64,000 nt of DNA from Streptomyces sp. CG4 (GCF_041080655.1 NZ_CP163525.1:9486001-9550000); one strand, 5' to 3'. Shown: positions 44,978 through 54,355, counted from the stretch's first letter. A program made the numbers and translations. Notes: a model not told the origin generated them from the letters alone.

Positions 44978-45853
44978 TCAGTGTCCGGCTGGCGGCTGTA
45001 TGTAGTCCTCCAGGCGGGCCACCGCGAAGCCTTGTTCCTGGATACGCTTGAGCAGATTCGCGAACATCTCCGTCATGGTGGCGCCCTTGAGCTCCGCAGG
45101 ACCGCGGAAATGGGCGAGGATGATGTCGCCGGGACGCAGCTTCTTGCCTGGGTTTTGGTACTGCATATTGCGTACCTGCATGGACTCGCGCCACCAGACG
45201 ATCGCTCGCGGCCCGCATTCTCCCACCGCGATCTTGGTGTTGTTGTTGTACGCCCCGTAGGGCGGTCGGAAGAGGAACGGGGCGGTGCCGAACTGCTGCG
45301 TGAGGACCTTCTGGTCGCCGCACACCTCTTGCTTCTGGCGGGCCAGCGGGATGGTGTTCATCGCGGGATGGTGCAGGGTGTGGTTCTGGATGTGGTTGCC
45401 CATCGCCTGCAGCGGCTTGAAATACCCGTAGTCCGACTTGATGGCGTCGTTCATCAGGAACATCGTGATCGGGATCTTGAGGTCCCGCATCATCTCGATG
45501 AACTTGGGGTCCTTCTCCAGTCCGTCGTCGATGGTGATGAAGACGACCTTTTGGGATGTCGGTACGTACGTGAAGACCGGAACCGGGCCGGTCGCGGACA
45601 GCTTGATGGGTTTGTCCGCCGGGGGCTCGGGAGTCGCGAGCAGCGGCGTAAGGCCCCACTTCTGCCAGGCGGCAGGGTCAGCCGTGACGTGCGACGCGGT
45701 CCCGGGCGTGCCGCCGACGCTGGCGGACGCCGACGAGGTGGCCGCCGGGTGAGCTGCGTTCCCACCGCTCATGCCGCAGCCGCCTACCGACAGGGCCAGG
45801 AGCCCGCTGACCAGCGGGGCGTAGAACCTGCCGCCTATGTTGCGTCGCTTCAC
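44978..45853 (-). CDS. Polysaccharide deacetylase lipoprotein (NodB-like)
   Basis: I prefer GTG 45853 because CAGGAG lies about 12 nt upstream; the frame stays open to ATG 45913. The 291-residue protein has a lipobox in LLALSVGGCGMSGG, a Ser/Ala linker, and a NodB homology domain: VVFITIDDGLEKDP (motif 1, TIDDG), NHIQNHTLHHPAMN (motif 2, HTxxHP metal His pair), FLFRPPYGAYNNNT (motif 3) and ILAHFRGPAEL (last His). This is a CE4 esterase fold that removes N- or O-acetyl groups from peptidoglycan or another glycan at the cell surface. Confidence 0.9.
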   Translation of the reverse strand: MKRRNIGGRFYAPLVSGLLALSVGGCGMSGGNAAHPAATSSASASVGGTPGTASHVTADPAAWQKWGLTPLLATPEPPADKPIKLSATGPVPVFTYVPTSQKVVFITIDDGLEKDPKFIEMMRDLKIPITMFLMNDAIKSDYGYFKPLQAMGNHIQNHTLHHPAMNTIPLARQKQEVCGDQKVLTQQFGTAPFLFRPPYGAYNNNTKIAVGECGPRAIVWWRESMQVRNMQYQNPGKKLRPGDIILAHFRGPAELKGATMTEMFANLLKRIQEQGFAVARLEDYIQPPAGH

Positions 45854-46337
45854 CCTACTGGTCTCCTGACTGCAAAGCTGACCTTGACTCTGCTGGAAAG
45901 GTAACCGCACCATGAAAGGCGAAGTTCAGCGGAGGGTGAGAATATGACCAAGGTCGACGCCCCCTCCGCACCTTGCGACTCAGCACAGCCAACGCCCGGC
46001 AGGGGGCGGCCGGTGCGGCTGGTGAAGGAGCGGCGCAGATGCTTGGCGCCCGAGGCCGGTGAGCCGCCTGCGCGTCACGCCCGCTTTCCTACCCGATCCG
46101 CGCCCTCCATGCGATCCGGATCGGATCGGCAGGATGGATCACGACATCACACTTGACCTGGGTGGTTTGTCTGGAAAGATCCGCCGGACAGGCTCTGGGC
46201 GGCCGGGGCTGAGGCAGGCTGATCGGACTGGGGCGGCTTGCCCCCGTGAGTACTCTGGTATCGGCGTTGAAACGGGAACCGCGGAACCGGTTTTGGCGTT
46301 CTGGGTGTAGACCTGAGCTCAGGGCGGGGGCGTTGGC
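45854..46337. other. Divergent intergenic region upstream of the caspase operon
   Basis: About 480 bases separate the minus-strand deacetylase from the plus-strand EACC1-caspase operon. No gene is convincing. Near the operon start there is AACCGGTT (46285-46292) and a perfect 12-bp palindrome at 46312-46323. Confidence 0.45.
46312..46323. promoter_or_regulatory. 12-bp palindrome before EACC1 start
   Basis: CCTGAGCTCAGG is a perfect palindrome 14 nt upstream of ATG 46338, just before the GGGGG ribosome site (about 46325-46330). It could be an operator or affect translation initiation; no binding protein is known. Confidence 0.35.
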
Positions 46338-46670
46338 ATGGCTACGAGGATCTCGGTGACCGTCAAGGGGCCGACTGGTCTGGACGATCCGGACCGGATG
46401 CTTGACGAGCTGGAGGCGGAGACCGGTCTGTCCTGGCGTTCGTCGGCCGTCGACGAGGGCAGGGTGCTGACCGGCGGCATCGTCGAGATCGTCCTCGTGG
46501 CCGTCGTCGGCAAGGCGACCGAGATGACCGTGTCTGCCGCAGTGGATGCCGTGAAGCGGGTTGTCGAGCGCTGGCGCGGTGAGCGGCTGGATCCGCCCGA
46601 GACTTCGGTCGGCACCCAGTCCGTACCGGACGTGGCGGCGGGGCCGACGGCGGAAGGGCTGGACGGCTGA
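46338..46670 (+). CDS. EACC1-like effector-associated small protein
   Basis: The 110-residue protein starts at ATG 46338 behind GGGGG. It begins with a beta strand RISVTVKG, then DPDRMLDELEAETGLSW, a strand, then the hydrophobic glycine-containing segment GGIVEIVLVAVVGKATEMTV, and the helix AVDAVKRVVERWRGERL, followed by a disordered tail. This size and layout resemble the effector-associated constant component 1 (EACC1) family, small proteins found beside caspase, trypsin or other effectors in actinobacterial conflict systems. Assignment is by pattern. It is followed one base later by the caspase ATG, so the two are co-translated. Confidence 0.6.
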   Translation: MATRISVTVKGPTGLDDPDRMLDELEAETGLSWRSSAVDEGRVLTGGIVEIVLVAVVGKATEMTVSAAVDAVKRVVERWRGERLDPPETSVGTQSVPDVAAGPTAEGLDG

Positions 46671-46671
46671 G

Positions 46672-47700
46672 ATGGCGTCTCGTGCGGTGGTGATAGGACC
46701 GGCGAGGTACGCCGCCGATTCGGGGATGGACGGCCATCCGCCGATCGGTGCGAGCGCGCGTATGTACGGCGAGGTTCTCGCGGGCGACGAGATGTGGGGG
46801 ACCGACTGCTGCCGGGTCCTGACCGAGGACGAGGTCCAGACGGCTGACGGCGTGATGAGGGCGTTGCAGGAGGCCGCGGACGAGACGGGGCCCGACGACA
46901 TCTTCCTGGTGGTGTATGTCGGCCACGGCCAGTACTGGAGTGACGTTCCCGGTGCGCAGGTCCATTTCTCCGTGGGCTCGTCCTACCGGGACAAGCCATG
47001 GACCTGGCTTTCCAGTTGGTATGTCTACCGCGTCATGCGCAAGGCCAGGGCGAGGCTGAAGGTTCTGATCGCCGACTGCTGTTACTCGAACCTGCTGCCT
47101 CAGCTGGGGGAGGAGCCCGTCCTTCCCGGAGTCCTGGGCGCGCTGGACGAGGGCACCTGTGTGTTCACGGCCGTCAAGAATGCCAACTTCGCGCCTGCTG
47201 ACGGTTGCTCGGCCCTGCCGGGGAATCTCGCGAAGTGCACACCGTTCAGCGGGCATCTGCTGCACGTACTGCAGGATGGCACGAAGGACCACAATCACCA
47301 GCTCACCATCGGCCTCTTGCGGGAGGCGGTGAAGAATGAGATGGAGAACTGCACAGGAGCCCAGCACCAGGTACCGAGGATGTCGCTGAACGACGCCCGT
47401 GACGGCACTCCGCTCTTCACCAATCAGATGGAGCTCAAGAAGCGCGACCCGGTCCCGCAGCTCCCGGTCGAGCCCTCGGACTGGGTCAAGACGTTGCTGA
47501 TGGACCGGGACTCCCGCCTCGACGAACTGCTGAAGGACGAGCGGAAGACCGGCGACGTGGTGGCTCTGCTCAGCTCCAGGCCGGATGAGGCCAGCCGGCA
47601 TCTCGCGCGGCACATCGACGTCAGGGCCAACCAGGCGTTCAACTCGCCCCATGCCTTTGCCCGCTACTGGAACCAGGTGGAGAAGGCACTGCGCGTATGA
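46672..47700 (+). CDS. Caspase-family (peptidase C14) protease
   Basis: The 342-residue protein starts at ATG 46672, one base after the EACC1 stop. The caspase/metacaspase core is readable: ASRAVVIGPARYA (first strand), ARMYGEVLAGDEMWG, VLTEDEVQTADGVMRALQEA, the catalytic His in DDIFLVVYVGHGQ (His85), and the catalytic Cys in KVLIADCCYSNLL (Asp135-Cys136-Cys137; Cys137 aligns with the usual DxC position). A small-subunit-like part follows (TCVFTAVKNAN, TPFSGHLLHVLQDGT). After residue 240 comes a tail without known domain. No signal peptide is present, so it acts in the cytoplasm. Its stop overlaps the next start (ATGA). Confidence 0.88.
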   Translation: MASRAVVIGPARYAADSGMDGHPPIGASARMYGEVLAGDEMWGTDCCRVLTEDEVQTADGVMRALQEAADETGPDDIFLVVYVGHGQYWSDVPGAQVHFSVGSSYRDKPWTWLSSWYVYRVMRKARARLKVLIADCCYSNLLPQLGEEPVLPGVLGALDEGTCVFTAVKNANFAPADGCSALPGNLAKCTPFSGHLLHVLQDGTKDHNHQLTIGLLREAVKNEMENCTGAQHQVPRMSLNDARDGTPLFTNQMELKKRDPVPQLPVEPSDWVKTLLMDRDSRLDELLKDERKTGDVVALLSSRPDEASRHLARHIDVRANQAFNSPHAFARYWNQVEKALRV

Positions 47701-49418
47701 CGGAGGGCCAGAAGGCCGCGGGCTCCGGTGTGGCCAGACGTTCCGGGGACGACGGTGCGACGGAGCCGTGGCGCTTCGGCTATGAATGGGTGACCAAGTG
47801 CTCGGTCGCCGACTTCAGGGAGCGCATGCAGGCCATGCGGGAGGGCGAGCAGCCCGTCACCGAGACCAGCGAGAGGCCCCGGCCCGCCAACGCGATCAGG
47901 GCCCTGCACGCGTTCGCCATGCTCAGCACCATCGACCGGCTCATCGAATGCGCGGTGAGTTTCGACTACCGGGACGCCGTCAACATGGTGGCCACGGCGG
48001 CGCTGAGCCGGAACATCATCCATGCCGCGGAACTCGCCATTCGGCAATGGGATGCCGAGCGCGCGAATGAGGGCCGGTACCCGCGGCTGACAGACGGCGT
48101 CATCCATGACATCGCCTGCCAGCGGACAGTGCTCGACGTGGCCGTCTTCGTCCGGGAGTGCCGTGACGCGGGAAAGCGCGAGCTGGTGGACAGGACGCTG
48201 CGCGTGTTCACCACGCCGAGTTCGGGGCGGACCAATCTCGACAAGGCTCTCCTCTACATCGCGCTGCGTGACGAGAGGTGCGGGGAAGAGGCCGCCGAGC
48301 TCCTCCGGCTGACCCTCGTCGCGATCACCGAGCACGTGCACGTGCCGTTGCTGGCCTCGTACACCGTTCCCAGAGAGTTCCAGGATCTCGCCGGCGCGCT
48401 CCACCAGCTCAGTCCCTCCGAGCGGATCCTGGAGGAGTGGGTCGACGCACAGCTGCGGATTCCGGATCACGTACCCGAGACAAGACGGATCGTCGCCCAT
48501 CTGATCGCCACCCGGACCGACAGCCCCGACACTCTCGTGGAGCATGTCGGCAAACGGCTGTCCCAGCATGACATCGCGGAAATCTGCGGCCAGTTGGCGA
48601 GGCAGGGGGCCGTCGAGAAGTGCGTCCTGATCCGCGAGTACGCAGCATCGCGCGACAACGTGGAGCACCTGGCGGAGATCGTCATCACCTGGCACCGCTC
48701 AGAGGCTCTCACCAGGACGACCAAGGACCTGCTCGCCGACATCGTGGCCAGGGGGACGGCGCGAGCGGCCGGGCCGCGCTCGCCGGTGGAACTCGACTAC
48801 CTGGACACGGTCCTGGGCAACTTCAACGCCCAGCCGGAATGCAGGAGGCTGCTGCGTATCGCCGCCGCGGCGCACACGGACAGCCGCTCCGGAACCGAGC
48901 TGGCCGATCTGCTGGTCAGGATCGAGCGGCCGAGGGACCGCAACCGAGTGGCGCAGACGATCGCCCAGAAACTGGCCGCGCGCGTCCTCGAACAGGGCGC
49001 CGACGCCGGGCTTTTCGTCGAGTACGTCAGAGGGCTGCGGGGCCATGGCCGCGCCGAGGCCGTCGATCTGGCCTGCAAGGAGCTGGCGGACCCGTCCCAC
49101 TCCGTCGGGGTGCGCCGGGGTTCGGGTGCGGTCATCGCCGAGATCGCCGCCTGCCTGTACGGCGCAGAGCTGCCCCGCGACGGCTGGGACCTGCTCGAAC
49201 GATGCCTGGAGAACGAGCAGCGTGTCACCCCTCAGGGCGTGGCGCTGGTCGTCGACCGGCTGCGCACCAGCACGATGGAGGAAGAGGACAGGTATTTCCT
49301 GCTCCGTGCCACGGTGGGCCGCTGGTCCGACACCAACCGCCGGGAGGAGGCGGTCGAGGAGCTGCGCGGCAGGGGATTCGAGGCGGAGGCCACGGAGGTC
49401 ATTCGTTCGCTGCGTTAG
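47697..49418 (+). CDS. Helical-repeat protein of the caspase operon
   Basis: ATG 47697 overlaps the caspase stop by four bases, so translation is coupled. The 573-residue protein is almost entirely alpha-helical by composition, with repeated helix pairs about every 35-45 residues (AIRALHAFAMLSTIDRLIEC, DLAGALHQLSPSERILEEWV, IAEICGQLARQGAVEKCVLI, ELADLLVRIERPRDRNRVAQ, AVEELRGRGFEAEATEVIRS). No enzyme motif, membrane segment or Walker motif is visible. It may be an ARM/TPR-like scaffold, a sensor, or a substrate held for the protease. Its end overlaps the end of the convergent permease by 20 bases. Confidence 0.8.
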   Translation: MTEGQKAAGSGVARRSGDDGATEPWRFGYEWVTKCSVADFRERMQAMREGEQPVTETSERPRPANAIRALHAFAMLSTIDRLIECAVSFDYRDAVNMVATAALSRNIIHAAELAIRQWDAERANEGRYPRLTDGVIHDIACQRTVLDVAVFVRECRDAGKRELVDRTLRVFTTPSSGRTNLDKALLYIALRDERCGEEAAELLRLTLVAITEHVHVPLLASYTVPREFQDLAGALHQLSPSERILEEWVDAQLRIPDHVPETRRIVAHLIATRTDSPDTLVEHVGKRLSQHDIAEICGQLARQGAVEKCVLIREYAASRDNVEHLAEIVITWHRSEALTRTTKDLLADIVARGTARAAGPRSPVELDYLDTVLGNFNAQPECRRLLRIAAAAHTDSRSGTELADLLVRIERPRDRNRVAQTIAQKLAARVLEQGADAGLFVEYVRGLRGHGRAEAVDLACKELADPSHSVGVRRGSGAVIAEIAACLYGAELPRDGWDLLERCLENEQRVTPQGVALVVDRLRTSTMEEEDRYFLLRATVGRWSDTNRREEAVEELRGRGFEAEATEVIRSLR

Positions 49419-51120
49419 CGGCCGCGGCGGGGCGGCCGGTGCCCGGAGCCGGCAGCATGGGCGCCACTTCGGCCATATGACGTCTGGACGCGCTGACCAA
49501 GCCCTCGAAGGCCGCGAGCGCCGCGGCGACGGCCAGGAAGCCCCCCAGGAGTTTGGGGAGGACTCCGACCGAGGAATCGCCCAGCAGTGTCAGCAGCGTC
49601 AGCACCGCGAGATGGCCGATCAGCCAGAGCCCGGCCTGGGCGGCGGGACTGGTGCGCCAGTGCCGTAACAGCGTCACGTGCACTTTGGCGTCGTACATCC
49701 GGCCGAAGGCGGGCAGCCACCGGGCGAGGATCGGCAGGCACAGCAGCAGGGTGCAGCCCACCGTGAGGGTCGCCATGCCTCGCCACAGGGGGGCCCAGCC
49801 CGCCCCGTAGAGGATCAGTGCGATCAGGGCGAAACCGGTCCGCGCCAGGACCTCGCGGGCGCCGCGCCGCATGCGGGACCAGCCGGTCAGGTGGTCGCGG
49901 AGCGACACGAGGACCACGCCCGGGACGGCGTAGACGACCAGCGTCAGGACTCCGGTAATCGCGACGAGAGAGCTCCAGCTGCCGCCGACCGCCAGCAGCG
50001 CGATGCTCGCGACGAAGAAGTCGACGACCAGGACCAGCCAGTACACGTCGTACCGCCGCTTCAGGGAGGCCTTGCGGGCGGTTTGCAGCCCGCGGTGCGT
50101 GAGATGGGCCCGGCTGAGCGCCGCCACCTCGCGGGTGAGCGCATGGGCGAAGACGAGTCCCGCGCCCATGGGTGAGAGCACGGCGCCGATCCTGAGCAGC
50201 CACCCGAGCCACCACAGGGAGAGGGCGAAGGCGAACTGGGCATAGGGCGACGGCTCGATGTCGGCCGGACTCCAGTAGGACGCCTGATACTTCGTGAAGA
50301 CGACCTGAAGCGATATGTACAGGACCATCGCCCCGATGATCGTTCCGAAGACCGCCCTGCGGAGCCGGGCCGCCTCGCCGATTCCCCGTCCCCACCGCTT
50401 GATGTTCCCGGCGAAGTCCAGCGGTCCTTGGAAGCCGACGTAGGCGAAGATCACGCCGCTGCCGACGACCGCTGCCAAGGCGGCGCCGGCGCCTTTTCCG
50501 GTGCCGCCGCCACTCGCGTGGCCACTGTGGTGGTCGAAGCCGGCCGTGATCAGCAGCGCGACGGTCAGGACGGGGACGATGACCTTCACCACCGTCAGCC
50601 AGGAGTTGATCCTGAAGAAGATCCGCGGGGTCGCCAGGTTCACCGCGGAGATCGCCGCCATGAACACCAGCGCGTAGCCCCAGCCTTTGAGGGTGAGCGC
50701 CTGGGAGGAGTCCAGGAGCCCGTGGACCTTCCAGGACAGGCCTCTCGTCATCGCGACGGCCTCACTGGAGAGGTTGATCGCGTAGAAGATCCACAGGCCG
50801 GCCGCGACCACCGTCGCCACCAGCGCGCCGCTGCTCTGCAGCGGCAGGAATATCAGCCCGCCGGTCTTGGGGGCGACGGTGCCCAACTCGACCATGACCG
50901 CAGCGATGAGCAGCATGAGCAGGCCGCCGAACACCCAGGCCAGGTAGGCGTCCGAACCGGCCCGGCGGAACGCGTCGTCCGCGCCCAGCAGCCAGCCGGA
51001 ACCGATCATGCCCCCAGCCGCCAGGCCGACGAGGTGGAACACCGACAGCCGCCGCTGCTCGTCCTCGTCCTCGGCCCGCACCGGCTGCCGGCCCTCAGGC
51101 TTCAATTCCCGGACACTCAT
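49399..51120 (-). CDS. APC-family amino acid/amine permease
   Basis: The 573-residue membrane protein starts at ATG 51120. TM1 VFHLVGLAAGGMIGSGWLLG carries the APC-family G(S/A)GxxG-like unwound segment; about 12 hydrophobic helices follow (AWVFGGLLMLLIAAVMVELG, ALVATVVAAGLWIFYAINLS, FRINSWLTVVKVIVPVLTVA, VVGSGVIFAYVGFQGPLDFA). The Arg-rich loop SLKRRYDVYWLVLVVDFFVA precedes the last group. It takes up amino acids or related amines by proton symport in this family; the substrate is unknown. It is convergent with the caspase operon and the last 20 bases overlap, so antisense interference is possible. Confidence 0.88.
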   Translation of the reverse strand: MSVRELKPEGRQPVRAEDEDEQRRLSVFHLVGLAAGGMIGSGWLLGADDAFRRAGSDAYLAWVFGGLLMLLIAAVMVELGTVAPKTGGLIFLPLQSSGALVATVVAAGLWIFYAINLSSEAVAMTRGLSWKVHGLLDSSQALTLKGWGYALVFMAAISAVNLATPRIFFRINSWLTVVKVIVPVLTVALLITAGFDHHSGHASGGGTGKGAGAALAAVVGSGVIFAYVGFQGPLDFAGNIKRWGRGIGEAARLRRAVFGTIIGAMVLYISLQVVFTKYQASYWSPADIEPSPYAQFAFALSLWWLGWLLRIGAVLSPMGAGLVFAHALTREVAALSRAHLTHRGLQTARKASLKRRYDVYWLVLVVDFFVASIALLAVGGSWSSLVAITGVLTLVVYAVPGVVLVSLRDHLTGWSRMRRGAREVLARTGFALIALILYGAGWAPLWRGMATLTVGCTLLLCLPILARWLPAFGRMYDAKVHVTLLRHWRTSPAAQAGLWLIGHLAVLTLLTLLGDSSVGVLPKLLGGFLAVAAALAAFEGLVSASRRHMAEVAPMLPAPGTGRPAAAANAANE

Positions 51121-51553
51121 CCGCCTGTTCCCCCGCGTAGCATCGGCAGATCCTCACGCACAGTGGCGAACAGGGTACTGGTCGGAAGGGGCCGAGGAAA
51201 CGCGTTTGCGAGCAGGTACGCGCGGGCCCGGCGTTTCTGCCGCTCGCCGCCGTGGTCTGCGTGGAACCGACCATGTCGATGCCCATGCCGAAGCCGCCCG
51301 GCTGACTGCCGATACCGGCATGGTCCGGCACGGTGACGAAGGTTGCGCCCAGTGCGGGGGCCTGCGATCTCGACCGGGTTGTGCTGCAGGTCGGAGTCGT
51401 GGGTGCTCTTGTGCATGACCGCTACGAGGAGAGATCCGTCCGGGCTGCAGCCCACCGGCCGGAGGCGGTGGGCCGCAGCCACAGCGCTGCCACAACTGAT
51501 GAGGTGGTCTGGACAGTTGACCTTTGACGTACGCCCCGGGGGTAGCGGTGGAG
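51121..51553. other. Upstream region of permease, no clear gene
   Basis: A minus-strand frame (SPDGSLLVAVMHKSTHDSDL, then ARAYLLANAFPRPLPTSTLF) looks vaguely coding but has no start, family or coherent motif. It could be a gene scrap. No RNA or hairpin was recognised. Confidence 0.35.
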
Positions 51554-52669
51554 TTACCGAGATGCCGCGATCGATGCCGCCGTGAGTCTGTCCACGGCCG
51601 TCGCGACCGTCTCGGGGCTGGAGATCATCGTCAAGTGCCGGGCGCCCGGGATGAGCGTCGCGGGTGGTGCGCCGATGCGCCGGGCGGTCTCCTGTGGCGT
51701 CTGCCGGGTGAACACGTCGTCCTGGGCACCGAACACCACCGACTTGGGCAGGCGCACCCCGGCGAGCCGGGCCACCTGGTCCGTCGGCAGCCCCGGCACC
51801 CCGGCGGCCAGCATGCTCCAGAGCGCGTTCTCCGCGCCCGGCACCTGGAGCGGGCGTCGCCACTGGTCCAGGGCGGCGGCGTCCAGGGGCGGGCATGTAG
51901 GCCCGCACTGTGCGTCGTACAGGCTGCGGATCACCGCGTCGATGCCGAGCCCGAGCCGCAGCACGCTGGTGCGGTACGGGTCGATCAGCACGTACTTGAA
52001 GGCAGGCGGCGGCCCGGCACCCGTGTCGAGGGCGTCGCCGTCGAGGAGCATGACACCCCCCAGCCGGCCAGGGGCTCGCAACGCCGCCTCGGTGACCACG
52101 GCGGCTCCGCTGGAGTGCCCCACCAGCAGCGGGCGCTCACCCGGACCGCCGAGGTGCATGGCGTCGAGGAAGCCCAGGAGCTGCCGGGTGAAATGGTCGA
52201 CGGTGTAGGGGCCGTGGCGCTCGCTGTAGCCGTCGCCGGTCAGGTCGAGTGCGTACACCCGGTGGTCGCGGGCGAGCAGCGGGGCAAGGCGCGACCAGGT
52301 GTCCACGGATTCGAAGGCGCCGTGCACCAGGACGACCGGTGGGCCCGCCGTACCCCAGGTCTGGTAGCGCGTGCGGATATCGGCGGCCTGCACGTACCTG
52401 AGCCCAGGCGGCGGCGCGGCACGCCCCGCCGTGACGCCGTTGTAGACGAACGAGGCCGCTGTGATGACCACCAGCGCGACGGCGCATCCCAGCGCGGTGC
52501 GCCGTAGCCACTGCCGCAGCCGGGAGCGGCGTGGCCGGTGCGGGCGCTCGGCAGGGAGCGACGGCGGAGCGGATGCCGGAGGGTCGCCCCCGTGCCCGCC
52601 CCCGTCTCCCTCTCCTGCTCCGGTTCGGCGAAGATCAGCTGTCACAGCCCACAGCATCGCCCATGGCAC
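51554..52669 (-). CDS. Membrane-anchored alpha/beta hydrolase
   Basis: The frame opens at GTG 52669 (ATG 52657 and GTG 52645 are alternatives; no ribosome site decides). The protein of about 371 residues has a Pro-rich basic N-terminus, one membrane segment (ALGCAVALVVITAASFVYNG) and a hydrolase domain: oxyanion VVLVHGAFESVDTW, VYALDLTGDGYSERHGPY, the nucleophile in LLVGHSSGAAVVTEAALRAP, VVFGAQDDVFTRQ with the Asp, and the His in IPGARHLTMISSP. It is an exported-face esterase/lipase-like enzyme of unknown substrate. Confidence 0.85.
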   Translation of the reverse strand: MPWAMLWAVTADLRRTGAGEGDGGGHGGDPPASAPPSLPAERPHRPRRSRLRQWLRRTALGCAVALVVITAASFVYNGVTAGRAAPPPGLRYVQAADIRTRYQTWGTAGPPVVLVHGAFESVDTWSRLAPLLARDHRVYALDLTGDGYSERHGPYTVDHFTRQLLGFLDAMHLGGPGERPLLVGHSSGAAVVTEAALRAPGRLGGVMLLDGDALDTGAGPPPAFKYVLIDPYRTSVLRLGLGIDAVIRSLYDAQCGPTCPPLDAAALDQWRRPLQVPGAENALWSMLAAGVPGLPTDQVARLAGVRLPKSVVFGAQDDVFTRQTPQETARRIGAPPATLIPGARHLTMISSPETVATAVDRLTAASIAASR

Positions 52670-52732
52670 ACCCGCGGTCGTCCTGCGGGGGGAGCCATCG
52701 TGATTACTCCGCCGGGTGTAGGGGAGCGCCGA

Positions 52733-53560
52733 TCATGAGGTGTGCGGCTGTGCGGCTGGCGAGGCGGCCTTGGTGGTGGCGGTCGGACTGGCGCTGGTGC
52801 CGGCCGAGGGGGTGCTGAGCGACGCGGACGGGGAGGTGCCGGTCGTGGGAACGGTCGGGGGAGGCGTTTGGCTGGGCGCTGTCAGCACCGCGTCGGTGAT
52901 CAGGCCGTCCGCGTTCGTGGTGAGGATGACAGGTTCGGCGGCGCCGAGAAGGTGATCGCAGCCCAGGTTGGTGAACGTCTGGTTGGCCCGTGCGGCAAGG
53001 AAACCGGAGAGGTTTGGTGCCATGGCCGGGTCCGGCGAGGGCGCCTTCTCGAAGAATGCCTTGTCCTTGAAGACGCGCTGGATACCGGCCGGGTCGCGGA
53101 AGAAGGTGGTGCAGAAGGCCGCTCCGTCACGGGCGGCGCCGGCAGCGACCGCGGGCATGTTGACTCCCTTCCGGTACGCGTTGGTCTTCGCGACGCTGCT
53201 ACGGTCGTCAACGAGCGTCATCGGGTCGTTCTGGGGGACCAGAGCGATCGGCGCCTTCTGGTCTGCCGCGGCGGACAGTTCGTCCAGCGCGAGGGCGGAT
53301 GTGGCCTGGCCGTCGCTGGACTGATCCGGCGCGGTGAACGGTTTGCAGCTGAGAGCGGGGCCGTGAACTGGGTCAGCAAGAGGTTGTCGCTGCCGTTGGC
53401 CAGAGCCTTGGGGGCGCTGGTGGTCGCTGATGTGGCCTTGCCGTTGTGCCGGTGGTGTCGGTCGTCGCGGTTGGTCAGCCGGGCGGTCGTATTGAGTGTG
53501 GCCCCGCTCGCGGCGTGGTTCTGGCGGGTCACTGAGCTGTTCCTCAGGATGCGTCTCTCC
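52733..53560 (-). pseudogene. Secreted hypothetical protein, frameshifted
   Basis: The downstream frame reads FTAPDQSSDGQATSALALDE, KAPIALVPQNDPMTLVDDRS, RDGAAFCTTFFRDPAGIQRV and FTNLGCDHLLGAAEPVILTT, with a Ser/Thr/Pro-rich tail. This is a coherent family of exported actinobacterial proteins with two conserved Cys. The upstream part lies in another frame (SAPKALANGSDNLLLTQFTA, then PLS), so a frame change occurs near 53345. The N-terminal signal is not clear. Either a pseudogene or a sequencing indel; function unknown. Confidence 0.55.
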
Positions 53561-53834
53561 GCGGGAGTGGCCCACGGTCGCGCGGGCGCACGACGGTCAT
53601 GACAGTGCGGACCCTTCTCAGCGAGACGGTGGGACAACCCACCCGACAGCCCGGCACGACGCATCCACTCGCGCTGCGTACCGAGCCCACGGGATGTTCA
53701 ACGGACGCACCAGCCATTGCCGAACCTTGAACTGCCGAACCTTGAACCAGCGGGGGATCGGCCGGGGCCGGACTGCTGCGACATCTGCAGCGGGCGAGCC
53801 GCTGCGCGGTCGGCCCGACTCTCTCCGGCCAGGT

Positions 53835-54255
53835 CGGGAGTAGGTCCAGCGCCAGCGACTGGCGCTGAGGGAACATGTGATGGACGTACCTCTCGCGTCG
53901 GTCGTTGTGGCACGGCACCGTGGTCGCCGTTGCGGCAGAACTCGCCCGCCGAGTAGCAGTTGCCCGCGTTGGAGTCGAACGAGCACGTGGCGCTGTTGCT
54001 GCTGCCGCTGTCGAGGCCGGAGTTGCTGGGGTCGGCTGCTTCCGTCTTGGTGACGGTCACCGTCGGAGCGGGAGCGGGCTTGGCGGTCTTGATGACTGTG
54101 ACAGCGGGTTTGGGCGTGGCCGTCACTGTCGCCGTGGCAGTGACGGTCGGTTCTTTCGCCTCTGCGGCAGCCTTGGCTGTCTCGTCGTGGGCGCCCGACT
54201 GGCCGATGGCCGAGCCTGTCGCCATGAGGACGAAGCCGCCTGCCCAGACACGCAC
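53835..54255 (-). pseudogene. Small secreted Thr/Val-repeat protein, frameshifted
   Basis: From 54255 the frame begins MRVWAGGFVLMATGSAIGQS (signal-like), then a low-complexity TVTATATVTATPKPAVTVIK stretch, and a Cys-rich end ATCSFDSNAGNCYSAGEFCR, NGDHGA. In family members this continues as TTxARGxxITCxxxxxxWRW; here that continuation (ATTTDARGTSITCSLSASRW) is in another frame after about 53914. It seems to be a small exported, disulfide-containing protein broken by an indel. It is divergent from the gene at 54356. Confidence 0.55.
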
Positions 54256-54355
54256 GCTTGCGCCTGCCGGGCTGCAGTGGCGCTACCTGACACACGAGCT
54301 GCGTGCATCCCGCAGGGTGGGCGGTGCGAGCGCTGTCAGTGGGATCGGCTTGGAT

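Noticed and set aside
49399..51120. APC permease as the fourth component of the caspase system
   Set aside because: It is on the opposite strand with a separate promoter and belongs to a common transporter family; overlap of gene ends alone does not show a functional link.
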